Assembly (NCBI GenBank): GCA_963921425.1
Contig: OY992832.1
Coordinates: 25,881,489 to 25,945,488, forward strand
Length of the DNA: 64,000 nt
Direction of reading: 5' to 3'
Source of the DNA: Dryas octopetala
Lineage: Eukaryota; Streptophyta; Magnoliopsida; Rosales; Rosaceae
Position 1 is the stretch's first letter, and the number at the start of each line of letters is the position of its first letter. This document shows positions 45,157 through 55,757 of this stretch, piece after piece. The notes below the pieces were generated by a model. The model had not been told where the DNA came from, did no database searches, and worked only from the letters and a program-made list of their open reading frames with translations. Position numbers and translations under genes: made by a program.

Positions 45157-46367
45157 CAAGCTAGTTGGATGGACCCTCTCCTCGCATTTCTTAGGCATGA
45201 GAACCCACCTGCGAACAAGACTGAGGCTCGGCGCCTTCGCCATAGAGCCTCCCGGTACACCATTATCAACAACAAGTTGTACAAGCAGGGTTTCTCCATG
45301 CCATACTTACGATGCCTTACCCCCGAGCAAGGTGACTATATCCTCCGGGAGATCCATGAAGGGGTATGTGGCAATCATGCAGGGGCTCAATCTTTAGCCC
45401 ACAAAGCCATTCGCCAAGGCTATTATTGGCCAACCCTCCGCGCTGATGCAAAGAAGCTCACCCATAAATGCATAAAGTGCCAAAAATTTGCAACTTTTCC
45501 GCACAACCACCCGAGCCCCTAACTACCATGAACAGTCCTTGGCCCTTTACCTAATGGGGCATCGACCTAATCGGACCAATGACAAAGGGGAAAGGAAAAT
45601 TCAAAATGGCAGTAGTCGCAGTGGACTACTTCACTAAGTGGGCGGAAGCCGAACCCTTGGCAAAGGCAACCACCCAGACCATCAAGAGCTTTGTATGGAA
45701 AAACATAATTTGCCGCTTTGGTCTCCCCTACGCCATTATCACCGACAATGGCAAACAGTTTGACAACAAAGAGTTCAAGTCATTTTGCTCCGCATTCAAC
45801 AACAAGGTTTTCTTTGCCTCTCCTGGTCATCCTCAGGCCAACGGGCAGGTTAAGGCCGTCAACAAGACCAAGCTCGATGCAAAGAAGGGAAAGTGGCCTG
45901 ACCTCCTACCCGAAGTCTTATGGTCCTACCGGACGACTTGTCGATCCTCGACCAGGGAAACCCCATTTTCTTTGGTCTTTGCTTCTGAAGCCGTCATCCC
46001 AGTTGAGGTCGGGCTTGCCTCTTACCGCCTCGACACATTTCAGCCTGAGCACAATGCTGACCAGCTAGCCCTCAGTCTCGACCTAGCTGAAGAGCATCGG
46101 ACCCAGGCTGAGCTACACAAGTATGCCTACCAGCAACGGGCCACTCGATAGTACAATTCTAAAGTTAAGCCTCGCCACTTCCGAGTGGGGGACTGGGTCC
46201 TGTGCAGCACTACCTTGGCCAAAACGGGTGCTCTGAAACCTAACTGGGAAAGACCATATGAAATCATTGAAGTCATCCGTCCAGGCACATACAGGCTCCG
46301 CGCCACAACCGGCAAGGAACTCGGCCACCCTTGGCACGCCAAGCACCTCCGCTACTTTTACAAGTAG
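45157..46367 (+). pseudogene. Integrase of the Tat-type element, broken
   Basis: N-terminal HHCC zinc-binding part at about 45345-45490 (H...GNHAG...C..C). A frame change and stops follow near 45520-45551. The catalytic core at 45579-46151 has the first Asp in VVAVDYFTKW and the second in TDNGKQFDN. At the third position the segment reads NGQVKAVNKT, so Lys stands where the family has the catalytic Glu (codon at about 45852). After TAG 46149 the C-terminal part is open at 46185-46367 (GDWVLCSTTL...KPNWERPYEI...LRYFYK). No chromodomain is seen. Confidence 0.88.
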
Positions 46368-46946
46368 ACAAATGTTGTACCCCCCGGGGACTTTTTTCCA
46401 ATTTCATCTATCTTATCGCTTTAAATAAATACAAGTCCTACTACGGACACGTTTTTCTTCATTTTTATTCACAGTGTTAATTGTCTGTATGGACCCCCGG
46501 GCCATCCGACATCCGACATCCGACCCTACCCATATCCGCCCCATGCATTCAAGGGAAGCTAAGTACCATGCATTCAAGGCGCGGCTATGACCAATGCATT
46601 TAAGGGAACCTAAGTACCATGCATTCAAGGGAAAATCAATATCATGCATTCAAGGGAAACTAAGTACCATGCATTCAAAGAAAAATAGGTTTCATGCATC
46701 CAAGGGAAACTAAGTACTATGCATTCGAGAAAATTCCGCAATACCATATATTAAAAAGAAGGGCATCCTACCCCATAACGGGTCGGACACCCTCCAAATC
46801 ATCAAAATAACAATAAGTACAAAACTTAATAATCAAAAGAGTTTGCAAGTTGGTACGGGCCACATCCGACCCGACCATACAACTCAAACCAAAATAGGGC
46901 AATGGTCCGCCCACCCTTGCCCCTGGGCCATGAGTGCTCCAGATAT
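46368..46946. repeat. Non-coding part with short tandem motifs
   Basis: Between about 46545 and 46735 the motif (A/T)CATGCATTCAAGGGAAACTA recurs about seven times with a spacing of roughly 25-28 bp and variation. No gene is seen on either strand. Confidence 0.7.
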
Positions 46947-49085
46947 CTATTTGGGATCCTCTCCCATGTCACGCTCCCCACCTGTGGATGCTCCCATGTC
47001 ACGCTCCCCACCTGTGGATCCTCTCTCATGCTCTACCTCCTGGGTACCTTCCTCCGGAACGTTGCCATGCACCTCATTACCAGCCCCTAGCAGACCACGC
47101 ACGCGGTCCCAGTCAAAGTCAGGGCACATCTTCTCGAGCTCTAATTTGCAATCGCCAAAGCCCATGACATAGTCGCTGTTATACTCATTGTCCAACTCTT
47201 GCTTGGCTTGGCTCAGCTCCTGCCCGCACTGCTCCAACTCTTGCCTAGTCTGGTCCGCCTCCTTCCTAGCCTGCAGCAGCTCGGCCTGCAACGCATGGTT
47301 CTGGGCGACCAGGGTACTGATCTTCTCCTCGGCTGAGAGCGCTCTGTCCTTCCACACCACGAAGCTCGACATCTCGTCTTTCATCTTCTCCACCGTGGCC
47401 AGGACACTAACATGTGCCTGATAAGTAAAGAACAGTGCCTGCCAGGTCGAATGCCACGAAAGTGTTATCACAAGCTATAAAGTTTAAACTTTAGAAATCT
47501 CATCATGATATACCACTTTCCCTTACCTGGGACTGCTCGGAAAAGGCTCGCTGCAAAACAGATAGCGGCTCAACACCATCGCCAATCACCCGGTCATCCC
47601 TCCCCTTCTTCAAGGACTCTCCAAAGTCTGTCACTGCCTGCTGTACCAGACGATCCTCCTCTGGGACCGGATTAGACGCAGTGGCTGTCCTCTTGCCCTC
47701 TCTCCCGTGCTCGGCCGCATCTAATCTAGTCTTCCTTTTCCTCCCGAGAGAAGCCGCCTTCGAAACATAGGTGTTGGTAGACCCACTATTCCTCATACCC
47801 CCGGGCACCGACGCACCTCTATTTGTATTCCCTTGGGACAAGGCACCCCCGGCCAACAACGCCCCCATCATCATCCTCCTCTGAGTAGGTGGGGCAGGAC
47901 CAACCGGTCTACTTGTTTTCTTCGTATTGGCCATTTTCACTGAAAGACCAACAAAATCAATGAGCACAAGTTATTATCTCATCAACTAATACTCCAAGAG
48001 GGGAAAATACAGAAACTCACTTGGAGCTCCGAATCCGTACTTGGCCAACTTTTCAGGAGACAAGAGGTATGCTGGGCTCAACTTTCGGGCGGGTCGACTA
48101 AGCACCCTTCGCACCTCTTCCACGCTATCCTCCGACAATGGAAGCCTCTCCCACTTGCCCCCTGCAAAATCAAACAACAAAAGACTCCTATTAGTACAAG
48201 CACATTATCAGCTACTAATCTAAGTGTCCACAGACTAATGCATCGGCTGAACCAGACAACCTATTATGTGGAAATTGGTCGGCACCCTATTCATGGTCCT
48301 CCTCTCACTCCGGCCGAATTCTCAGGCTCCACTCGCAAAGAACCATTTTTTCTTCCACTCCTTGTGAGCGTCTGGGTGGCCTACCTGTATTTGGCGAGTT
48401 GTCCCATCGGTGAACTGCCCGTTCTCCAACTGTGAGCAGTACACCCACCCTCGCAAATTGGGACTCGATTTAATTTCAAACAAGTGTGAAAATTGAGCCA
48501 TACTCAGGGCACCATATCCCTCATCCCGGAACGACACATACAGCCCAATTAATGTTCTCCAACTATTGGGCGTCAGCTGAGCTGGTTCAATTCATAACTT
48601 CCTTAACATATACTGGAAATAGGGGTGGAGAGGAAGTCTAAACCTATGGTGAAAACTCTTGGCAAAACACAAAATGTGCCCTTCCGGCGGGTCACTCAAG
48701 ACATCACCCTCTCCCGGGAGGCTCAGATGGATATAATCAGGAATTTGGAACTCCACCCTCAATTTTTCAAGCTCCTCCTCCTTCATCCTGAACTTACACA
48801 ACCCATTCACGGACAATATGTCCTAGGTACAATGTGCCTACCCATATCACCACAACTGGTGGGCGTCTCTCCGTCATCGCTGTCCTCACTACCAGTGCCT
48901 TTTCCCTCACTTTCCATCACCATGGATAAGCTCTCCTTGACGGTCTTGAGCACTTTGCCCACCCCCATGTTTCCACACCCCATCCGGGGTCGGGGCATAT
49001 TGGGCCTCATCGGCGTCCCATCACTCGTGGACGCCCGATCAGACTCCTCCTCATCCATAGAACTGTTATCATCTGAGGAAGCCAT
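46947..49085 (-). pseudogene. Antisense gene (aORF) of the Tat-type element, Transposase_28-like
   Basis: Minus-strand gene in the 3' region. The proposed start is ATG 49085 (MASSDDNSSMDEEESD). An acidic N-terminus is followed by a shift near 48815, then KLRVEFQIPDYIHLSLPGEG, FRLPLHPYFQYMLRKL, a TGA, IEPAQLTPNSWRTLIGLYVS and RGWVYCSQ. That order resembles the Transposase_28 (putative gypsy-type transposon) domain of plants. Further exons with good GT-AG borders follow at 48161-48021, 47939-47527 and 47417-46947. The last has a coiled coil (AEEKISTLVAQNHALQAEL and onward) and DCKLELEKMCPDFDWDRVR. TGG to TGA seems to explain the stop near 48322. Tat elements are known to carry antisense frames here; function unknown. 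Confidence 0.75.
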
Positions 49086-49680
49086 GGAATGTCCGACCTC
49101 AGCGCACCTGCCCATCCAAGACAAACCACAAATCAATATGGGAAGTGCTCGGAACACCAAGACAACACCATTGACATATCAGATTAATACTGGTTTCCCA
49201 CCCCTCCCCCCCAATATGTGCTCCTCTACCCCAATTTGGGAACATTCACTCTATCACCTTTTCACATGCTCAGCCACCAATCATTTATCAAAGCCAATAT
49301 TCACAATATCAATTCAAGAAAAAGAGCAATAAAAACCCAAGCCTTTACCTGTATTTCGCGGCTCCAACAGCTCAGACGGGTTCCGACCCACTTATCTTGT
49401 CTCCTATGTACCTGGCCAAAAATACAACACCCAATAAATTACAAAGTCCCAAAATGAAGGCATGTTGCCTACTTAGTGCTCGGCAAGGCTCATACCCACT
49501 TGCACCCACTTGCACCCACTTGCACCTCCACCTGCCCCTACTCACATTATCCACAAAATTAACAAACAGAATTCCAAGGTCTGCCTCGGGCTGGACGACC
49601 ACAGTTGCTCACAGTTCTCAATTTTTCAAGGCAAAATCGATAAATAAAGTGGGTAGGAAGAATTTTGAATTGCCTACCTT
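49086..49680 (-). other. Upstream region of the antisense gene
   Basis: Probably 5' sequence of the minus-strand gene. It includes a short run of TTGCACCCAC repeats at about 49499-49528. Plus-strand frames here (for example 49397-49972) have no domain. Confidence 0.4.
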
Positions 49681-50430
49681 AAAGTGCTCGAAACAAACAG
49701 CCCGACCCACGCCGATCGGAGTAGCCCACGCTGCTGCCCGAGCACCCGAGCACCTGAGCTTCCGAGCAACCCTTGCGCAGCAGCCAGAGCCGACACCTCA
49801 AAACCCGAGCCCAGCAGCCGCCCCGAGCCGACCAGCACACACGCGAGCTGCTCTGGCGCCACCCACTGTGCAACCAGCCCCGCTGCGCCGACCCGCGCCG
49901 ATCCGCGCTGCTGCCCGAGCACCACAAGTCCAATCCGGCCCCTTCTACACAACCCGAGCCACCCCTGCGTGATCGGAGCACCTAACCCGGGCCGAACCCC
50001 CGTGCCGCCCCTGTCCAAAATCTGGCCCGAGCCCAAACAAGATCCGGCCAGAGAACCAAGCCGAGACCCCATGCTCTTCCGCCCACCCGGGCACCCGAGC
50101 CCGTGTTCAGGTCCGGCCCAAGCCCACCACCTTCGCGCCAAGGCAGAGCAGCTACCCCTCCAGACACACCCGAGCCGCGCCGCCTCTCCAGAACAAACAG
50201 CCCCCGCGCCGCTCACCTGCCCTGAATCCGGCCCAAGCACCCCGATCTGAGCCCTCCACTCCGACCTGAGCACCACGATCCGAGCACTCCCCCCCGACTC
50301 GAACTTCCCTTCCCCAACCCGAGCTTTCCCCTGCGACCCGAGTAGCTCCGGCCACTCCGAAAGTTTCGGCCCGAGCTCAGTCAGCCCCCCTCACACCTCT
50401 CACCCGAGCAGCCTCCCTCTGTGTTGTTTC
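49681..50430. other. G+C-rich block with many CCCGAGC motifs
   Basis: The base composition changes sharply from the surroundings. CCGAGC/CCCGAG and GCCGACC motifs are scattered throughout with no fixed period. All six frames are open for long stretches only because stop codons are rare, and the proteins are low-complexity Pro/Ala or Gly/Arg rich, so I do not call a gene. It could be the promoter or 5' leader of the antisense gene. Confidence 0.55.
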
Positions 50431-50840
50431 CTCACACAGCTGTTGAGTTGTTTTAATATCTCTCTCTCTCTCAAAAATATTTGTACAGTACCAAGTGTGA
50501 GATTTGGGGTGGGTATTTTATATCTGAGCTATACCATGTAGTTCCAACATCTTATTTACAGAAGGCAACATCCCACCATTAAAATCGGACGAGATTCACT
50601 GGGATTACACGAAGCGTCTACTGCTCGAAATACAGGGTGATCAGAAATTTTAAAAAAAAAAAAAAAAAAGGATCTTTCATATGTAACCCCCAAGCTTTCC
50701 TGCAGTACAGCTTTTCTTGCTAAAGAACTTGGGGGACTTCTAGACAGTAGCTTAAGCAGGAACAAGTGTGTGGTTACTTGTCGTTCTGCTCAGACTTTTT
50801 TATGTACAAAGTTCCCAACCAAGAAGTATCTTTTGCTCGG
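50431..50840. other. 3' region of the Tat-type element, nothing recognised
   Basis: It contains a short CT run (50460-50471) and an A run at about 50652-50669. No gene. Confidence 0.5.
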
Positions 50841-50856
50841 AAACTTGGGGGACTTC
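50841..50856 (+). other. Polypurine tract of the Tat-type element
   Basis: AAACTTGGGGGACTTC directly precedes the 3' LTR; a copy of the same motif (GAACTTGGGGGACTTC) occurs at about 50726-50741. Confidence 0.75.
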
Positions 50857-51506
50857 TGTTCGTATGATTAATCGTCTGGGCATAACGACAAGTCACACGA
50901 GGCTTAACATCATGCTGTTTGGGCCTAGGCCCAAAAGACTAAGCCCTTCCTGGGCTCCTAGCCCCTGACCTACTAGGCTCCGGCCTCCTAGGCCACGACC
51001 TCATAGGCTCCGGCCCCCTGGGCCTTAGCCTCTTAGGCTCCGACCTCCCAAGCTCAAGCCTCCTAGGCCCCCGACTCGTGTCAACTCACTCGGATCCTTG
51101 AGACCGGTGACACGTGGCGCTCCTATAGTGCAAGTCATCACAAGGGACACGTGTCATCACCGGATTGGTTGACACTCTTCCAAAGGTACTATAAAAGAGG
51201 TACCTTCTTGTCACAAAAGGACAATTCAATCAATATTATACTATTCATTCACTCTGCTCTCAGATCTCTCAGAACACTGACTTGAACGTCGGAGGAGCTT
51301 TGGCCGGTACCACACCGGTGCCCTTCCCGCTCACTTTTGTGTACTTGCGCAGGGTGCTTTGGATATCATTCTCTCTCATTACTCACCAGTCGGACCCAGC
51401 TACCCGTTCCTGCCCCACTTCGACGTGTCATCCACTCAGTGGTGGGTCAACGGGCCTACGTGGTTCGACTCGACGTTGACTGCTTTACCATTTTTGAGCA
51501 TCAACA
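50857..51506 (+). repeat. 3' LTR of the Tat-type element (650 bp)
   Basis: Matches the 5' LTR with roughly a dozen substitutions and one missing repeat unit. The target copy ATACC follows at 51507-51511. Confidence 0.92.
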
Positions 51507-51511
51507 ATACC

Positions 51512-52691
51512 TTACTCCTCTATTGTGCCTTAGGCTATTCTTATCATAAATCTAAGTGTTAGACAAGCAAAGAATAGATCGACATACACAAAATAGATTC
51601 AACTCTAATTCTAGCTCACAATGGTAACTCTCCACAATAAATCATTCAAGAATTTGGTTGATTTGTGCACTCAAAGGTGTATGTGAGAGAAGTATGTAAT
51701 AAAAAACAAGTAGCTCACATAACAGCATGAAAGAAAGGCACATTTGAAAAACATGATCTCATAAAAGGAAAATCATCATACTTGAAATAAAATCAATAAC
51801 CATAGACTTCCCTCTCATCTAGACTTTCACATTATGAACCACACTTCATCTAAGATCAAATAGGGCTTTTACAAAAGGTTATAATGAAGGCTTAGGTAAA
51901 GGTGTGATATTGAAAGAAATAGGATAAACAAAGGGCTAAACTATATGAAATTGCAACTCAAAATAACACTTAGAGGCATGCTTTGCATATTAGCACTTCA
52001 TAGCTCGAATCTTGCACATACTAATCCTTTGAAAACCGTCCCTTCACTTCTCTTTATTTTTATTCTCTCTCTTTTTCTTTTTTCTTTTTTAACATAAGGG
52101 CTCGGCTTACACATTCAAGCATAATTCAGTTCCTTTTATATCAAGCTACTCATAAATATTTCTTTTCAATCTCAAAAATTATAAAATCAAATGCAAAACC
52201 ATAGACGAAAGGGTACACAGGTTGAGGGATATAACACCCTCAAACTTAGGGTTTGATATGGGTAAACGAAGAAAAATGCTTATAAGGCTCAAAAGGGGTA
52301 ACTAGGGATAAAAACACAAAATGGTTAGCTTTCTGGCTCTAGGTAGCATAAACAAGGCCTAAAATCATCTCATAGGATCATGTGGTCATAACAAACTTAC
52401 TGTAGAATAAGAAAGAAGTTCTAGCTCATTGATTCACAACAATGCATATTCCAAGTATTTGAACAATAGGAAACAATAATGAAATCAAACAACGACTTAA
52501 ATGACAAGAATATAATAGAATGGGTGTATAACACTCAACAAATAAAGAACAGAGCTCAACAACTCACATAGGTCATATAAGTCTATTCTACAATGTAAAT
52601 GAATTACTAAATCATGCATATCATAACTTAAATTCATGAAAACAATGCCTAATCACATAGAATTGCAAGATAGGTTATGAAGCTATATTAG

Positions 52692-52724
<33 letters not shown>

Positions 52725-52860
52725 AAATATTATATATTACAAAGCTAAGCATGCTTCTCAATGACTATAAAAAATCAATCAAATGTGTTGGGACTCTAAA
52801 ACTAACCAAAACAAGAAGACTCAAAATTTTGTTTTTATTTAAAAACAATATCGTAATAAC
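51512..52860 (-). other. Interior of the Athila-like element, non-coding
   Basis: A+T-rich sequence between two insertions, with a 29-base A run at 52692-52720 and ACACCCTCAAACTTAGGGTT at about 52229. No pol domain is readable, so the part that should hold reverse transcriptase and integrase is absent. Confidence 0.6.
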
Positions 52861-54845
52861 TGTAACGCTCTGAACCTCAGGCCCATAAACACACTAAAAC
52901 TTTGCCATTTAAACCCTCTTTTCAAAGAATGAGTCATGCACTTAACATAATAAATAAATACATTTGATAAATCAGAGTGTGAGCCCAAAAACATTTATGT
53001 AAAATCACTGTATAAATTGGTTAAATCAAAATAAAATGGTACTACCTCGTTTTCTCCTCACTGCCACCTTAGCCTGCTTAACTTGCAAAACACAAACCCT
53101 ACACCATATCCATGGTGTACCGGGTTATACAACAAACCCGGTAAGCTCGAAAGCTCGTATGAGTGAAATGACTTAATTAACTAACCTCAATAATTTTCTC
53201 AATTTTCATACTAATAAATAATCCATAATAACATCAAGCATAAATAATAATTATCCAATCACATAATATTTCATTCACCAATGATCCAAGCATCAAGAAA
53301 ATCAATAATTCCTCATATTCACATCAAATTCCATCAATAAATAATAATAATCATTCTACAATTGAACTGCCTAATCGTCAACTATTAACCTCAACCTTAA
53401 ATCATTCACATCCTAATTAACAACAGAATTGCATAATCATCATCAATTCCATCCTCAAGATTCAAGCCTATACTTTACCAAGTCCTAGAAAACAATGCAA
53501 TACAAGCACACAATACAAATAATCATCTATCTAATTTCACTCACTGTGCAACCACGTGAAATGATCGAGATGCCCTTCACGGCACCATTGCTCGGATATT
53601 AAATCCGGCAGCATAACGGCATCGAGAATGCGATTTCCTGAGCCCGTGTACCTGTTAAGACCAGACAACCAACAATTTAATATCCAGATCACAACTTGGC
53701 CGTTTAACAGCTGAAATGGGCGGTAACCACCACGCACGGTGGCTCTCCGGCCCCAAACAATACACAAACACTCACCGAGATGCAAACAGACCCAAGAATT
53801 GGCCTTTGGATGTCCTGGGGAGGTTGTTTGACAAGAAAAACCACCCAACCTGCCGCCACAAGTGGCGGAGCTGGCGGTGGCAGCGGTGGTGAAGCAGACT
53901 TATACAAGAAAATCAACAAATTCGAGCCCAAAATCAATTCAAAGACTTCAATTCAATTGAAATGGGTCAAAAACAACTCAAAAATCCGAAATGGGTACAA
54001 GCCCTAGAATTTCAACCTCCAAATTCTCAAAATTGTCCAACTAAACCAAGGGGGAAAGAAAGTCGATACCAAGAGGATAAACTTTCATAACTGGGTCGAC
54101 GACCAAAAGTCGCCGGAAAAGCCAAAAAATCGCCGGAGAAAGCGCGGCTTCTCAGTCTTCGTATTGCCGTGTACGGTGGTCATCAGCGTGAGGGAACGAC
54201 ACATAAAGGCTCGCCGCGACGAGGGGAAAGGTGTTCCGGAGTCGCGTCGTGCCCAGAAAATGCAGATCACCGGCGGGGAGGATCGGCCATGTTCTGCGTC
54301 GATTCTCTGTCTATAGTGGTTGACTGGCGAAGGGGAGGGCTACTGGGGGTCGGCGACAGCAAGAGGAATTCGCCGGTGCCCGTTGTTGGTCGTGGGGTGG
54401 CCGGACGGCGAAATTGTTGAGGGGGAAAGGGTGGGCGGAGATGGAGGAAAGGAGAGAGAAAGGAGAGACTTGGGGAGAGAGAAGAGATGAGTGAGAGAGG
54501 AGAGATAAATGGGATTAAAAATTTGATTTTTGGGTTTTAAAACTCACTTTTGTAAAAATTACAAGTTTGTCACTCACTTCAAATGCTCGAAACTTTCAAA
54601 CTGTAACTCGGATCAATACGTACTACGTGTCTATGAAATCGTGGACTCGAGACCTCTCCAACGTGCCCAAAGTCAAAGACGAAAGCCCACTAATTTTAAA
54701 AGTCAACTTTTGGATAAAGCCCAAATTAAAACAAAAATTAAAAATTAAACCAAAACCTTTTTATATTCCAAATAAATTCCCAAAATTCTTTAAATAAATT
54801 CTCAAAATATTTAAAATAAATCTTTGAAAAATACGGGGTCTCACA
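52861..54845 (-). mobile_element. Solo LTR (Ty3/gypsy-like), 1,985 bp, minus orientation
   Basis: On the + strand it runs TGTAACGCTCTGAACC to ATACGGGGTCTCACA, so on the minus strand it starts TGTGAGACCCCGTATTTTTC, a common gypsy LTR start. Flanks are ATAAC (52856-52860) and ATAAG (54846-54850), matching at 4 of 5. Frames inside (53537-54420) have no domain. Confidence 0.8.
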
Positions 54846-55240
54846 ATAAGGTTCTAAAGATTAATTCCATCACAAAGATGAAATAAATCTCTAGAGAATT
54901 GCATTTTAATGTGGGATTTGACTCCATAATTTGAAAACAAAAATTTTTTTTTTCTATGACCTAAAAACTAAAACTAACACCTTAACAAAAAAATTGTCTT
55001 TCCCCCCAAACTTAAATGACATATTGCCCTCAATGTGAAAGAAATAATAACCATGCATGATAAATTAAGGGAAATCAACAATATCCGTAAGATAAAACAA
55101 AAATTGAAATTGGTTCATAAAGCAAAGATAGACTAAAATGGTTACTTGCATAGGCAAGCAAAGGATCCTCCAAAGTGTAGGCACAGCCTCCTTGTGATCT
55201 TCTTGACTCTATCTCTTGATTTTCTCAAAAACTTAGGTTG
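54846..55240 (-). other. Interior of the Athila-like element, non-coding
   Basis: It contains TTGTCTTTCCCCCCAAACTT and GACATATTGCCCTCAATGTG, sequences often found at this place in non-autonomous Athila-type elements. No frame with a domain. Confidence 0.55.
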
Positions 55241-55757
55241 CCTCCCAATCAGCGTTTGATGTTACGTCTTCAGCCAGACGTTGCCAAATCTCTACTTACG
55301 GCTTTTCTTCCTCTTTTCTCCCATGTTGCTACTCTCGGCGTCGTCGATCATGAAAGGCTTGAAAAACTCTATCATCTCTTCCTTCTCATTCTCATACAAC
55401 ATAGGCACTTCGTTCTCGGGAAGATCGTCAATGAGTTGGAATAACTCTTTTTGACCCATATGAGAGAAAGTCATCATGCAAGTTTGCACTCAAAACTTCA
55501 TCTCATTAGTGCACAGAAACGGCCTCCCAAGAATAAGATAGGTGTTGTTTGCAATCCCTAGCACATCAAGCACTACAAAATATGTAGGGGTTAGTAACTT
55601 CTAACATTTAACCAAAACATCAACAATCTTACCCATGGGATTTTCAGTAGAAGAATTCCCAAAACCAATTGTGTACTCGTACTCTTGCAAGTCAGCCTTC
55701 ACAAATTCAAGCTCCTTAAATACACTCAAAGGCATGACATTGATAGCGGAACCATCA
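55241..55757 (-). pseudogene. Protease region of the Athila-like element, C-terminal part
   Basis: Read from 55757 downward the frame starts inside the active-site loop (residues GSA), goes on with INVMPLSVFKELE, and reaches the conserved ILGRPFL block at about 55520-55540. It has in-frame stops at about 55600 and 55497. A second open part (55292-55489, ELFQLIDDLPENEVPML) follows. The N-terminal part lies across the inserted solo LTR at 59036-59150. Confidence 0.75.

Larger units (their letters stand above)
39867..51506 (+). mobile_element. Tat-type Ty3/gypsy element with antisense gene (11.6 kb)
   Basis: LTRs at 39867-40531 and 50857-51506 (TGTTCG...TCAACA) and the perfect 5-bp duplication ATACC (39862-39866 and 51507-51511). 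Order: primer-binding site, gag, protease, reverse transcriptase, RNase H, second RNase H, integrase, then a 4.5-kb 3' region with an antisense gene, polypurine tract, LTR. A second RNase H and an antisense frame before the 3' LTR are known marks of the Tat lineage. All sense frames carry stops or frameshifts, so the copy is dead. Confidence 0.92.

Noticed and set aside
49674..50276. 200-codon minus-strand open frame, and 188-codon plus-strand frame opposite it
   Set aside because: The block is G+C rich so stops are rare in all frames. The products are low-complexity Gly/Arg or Pro/Ala sequences with no domain.
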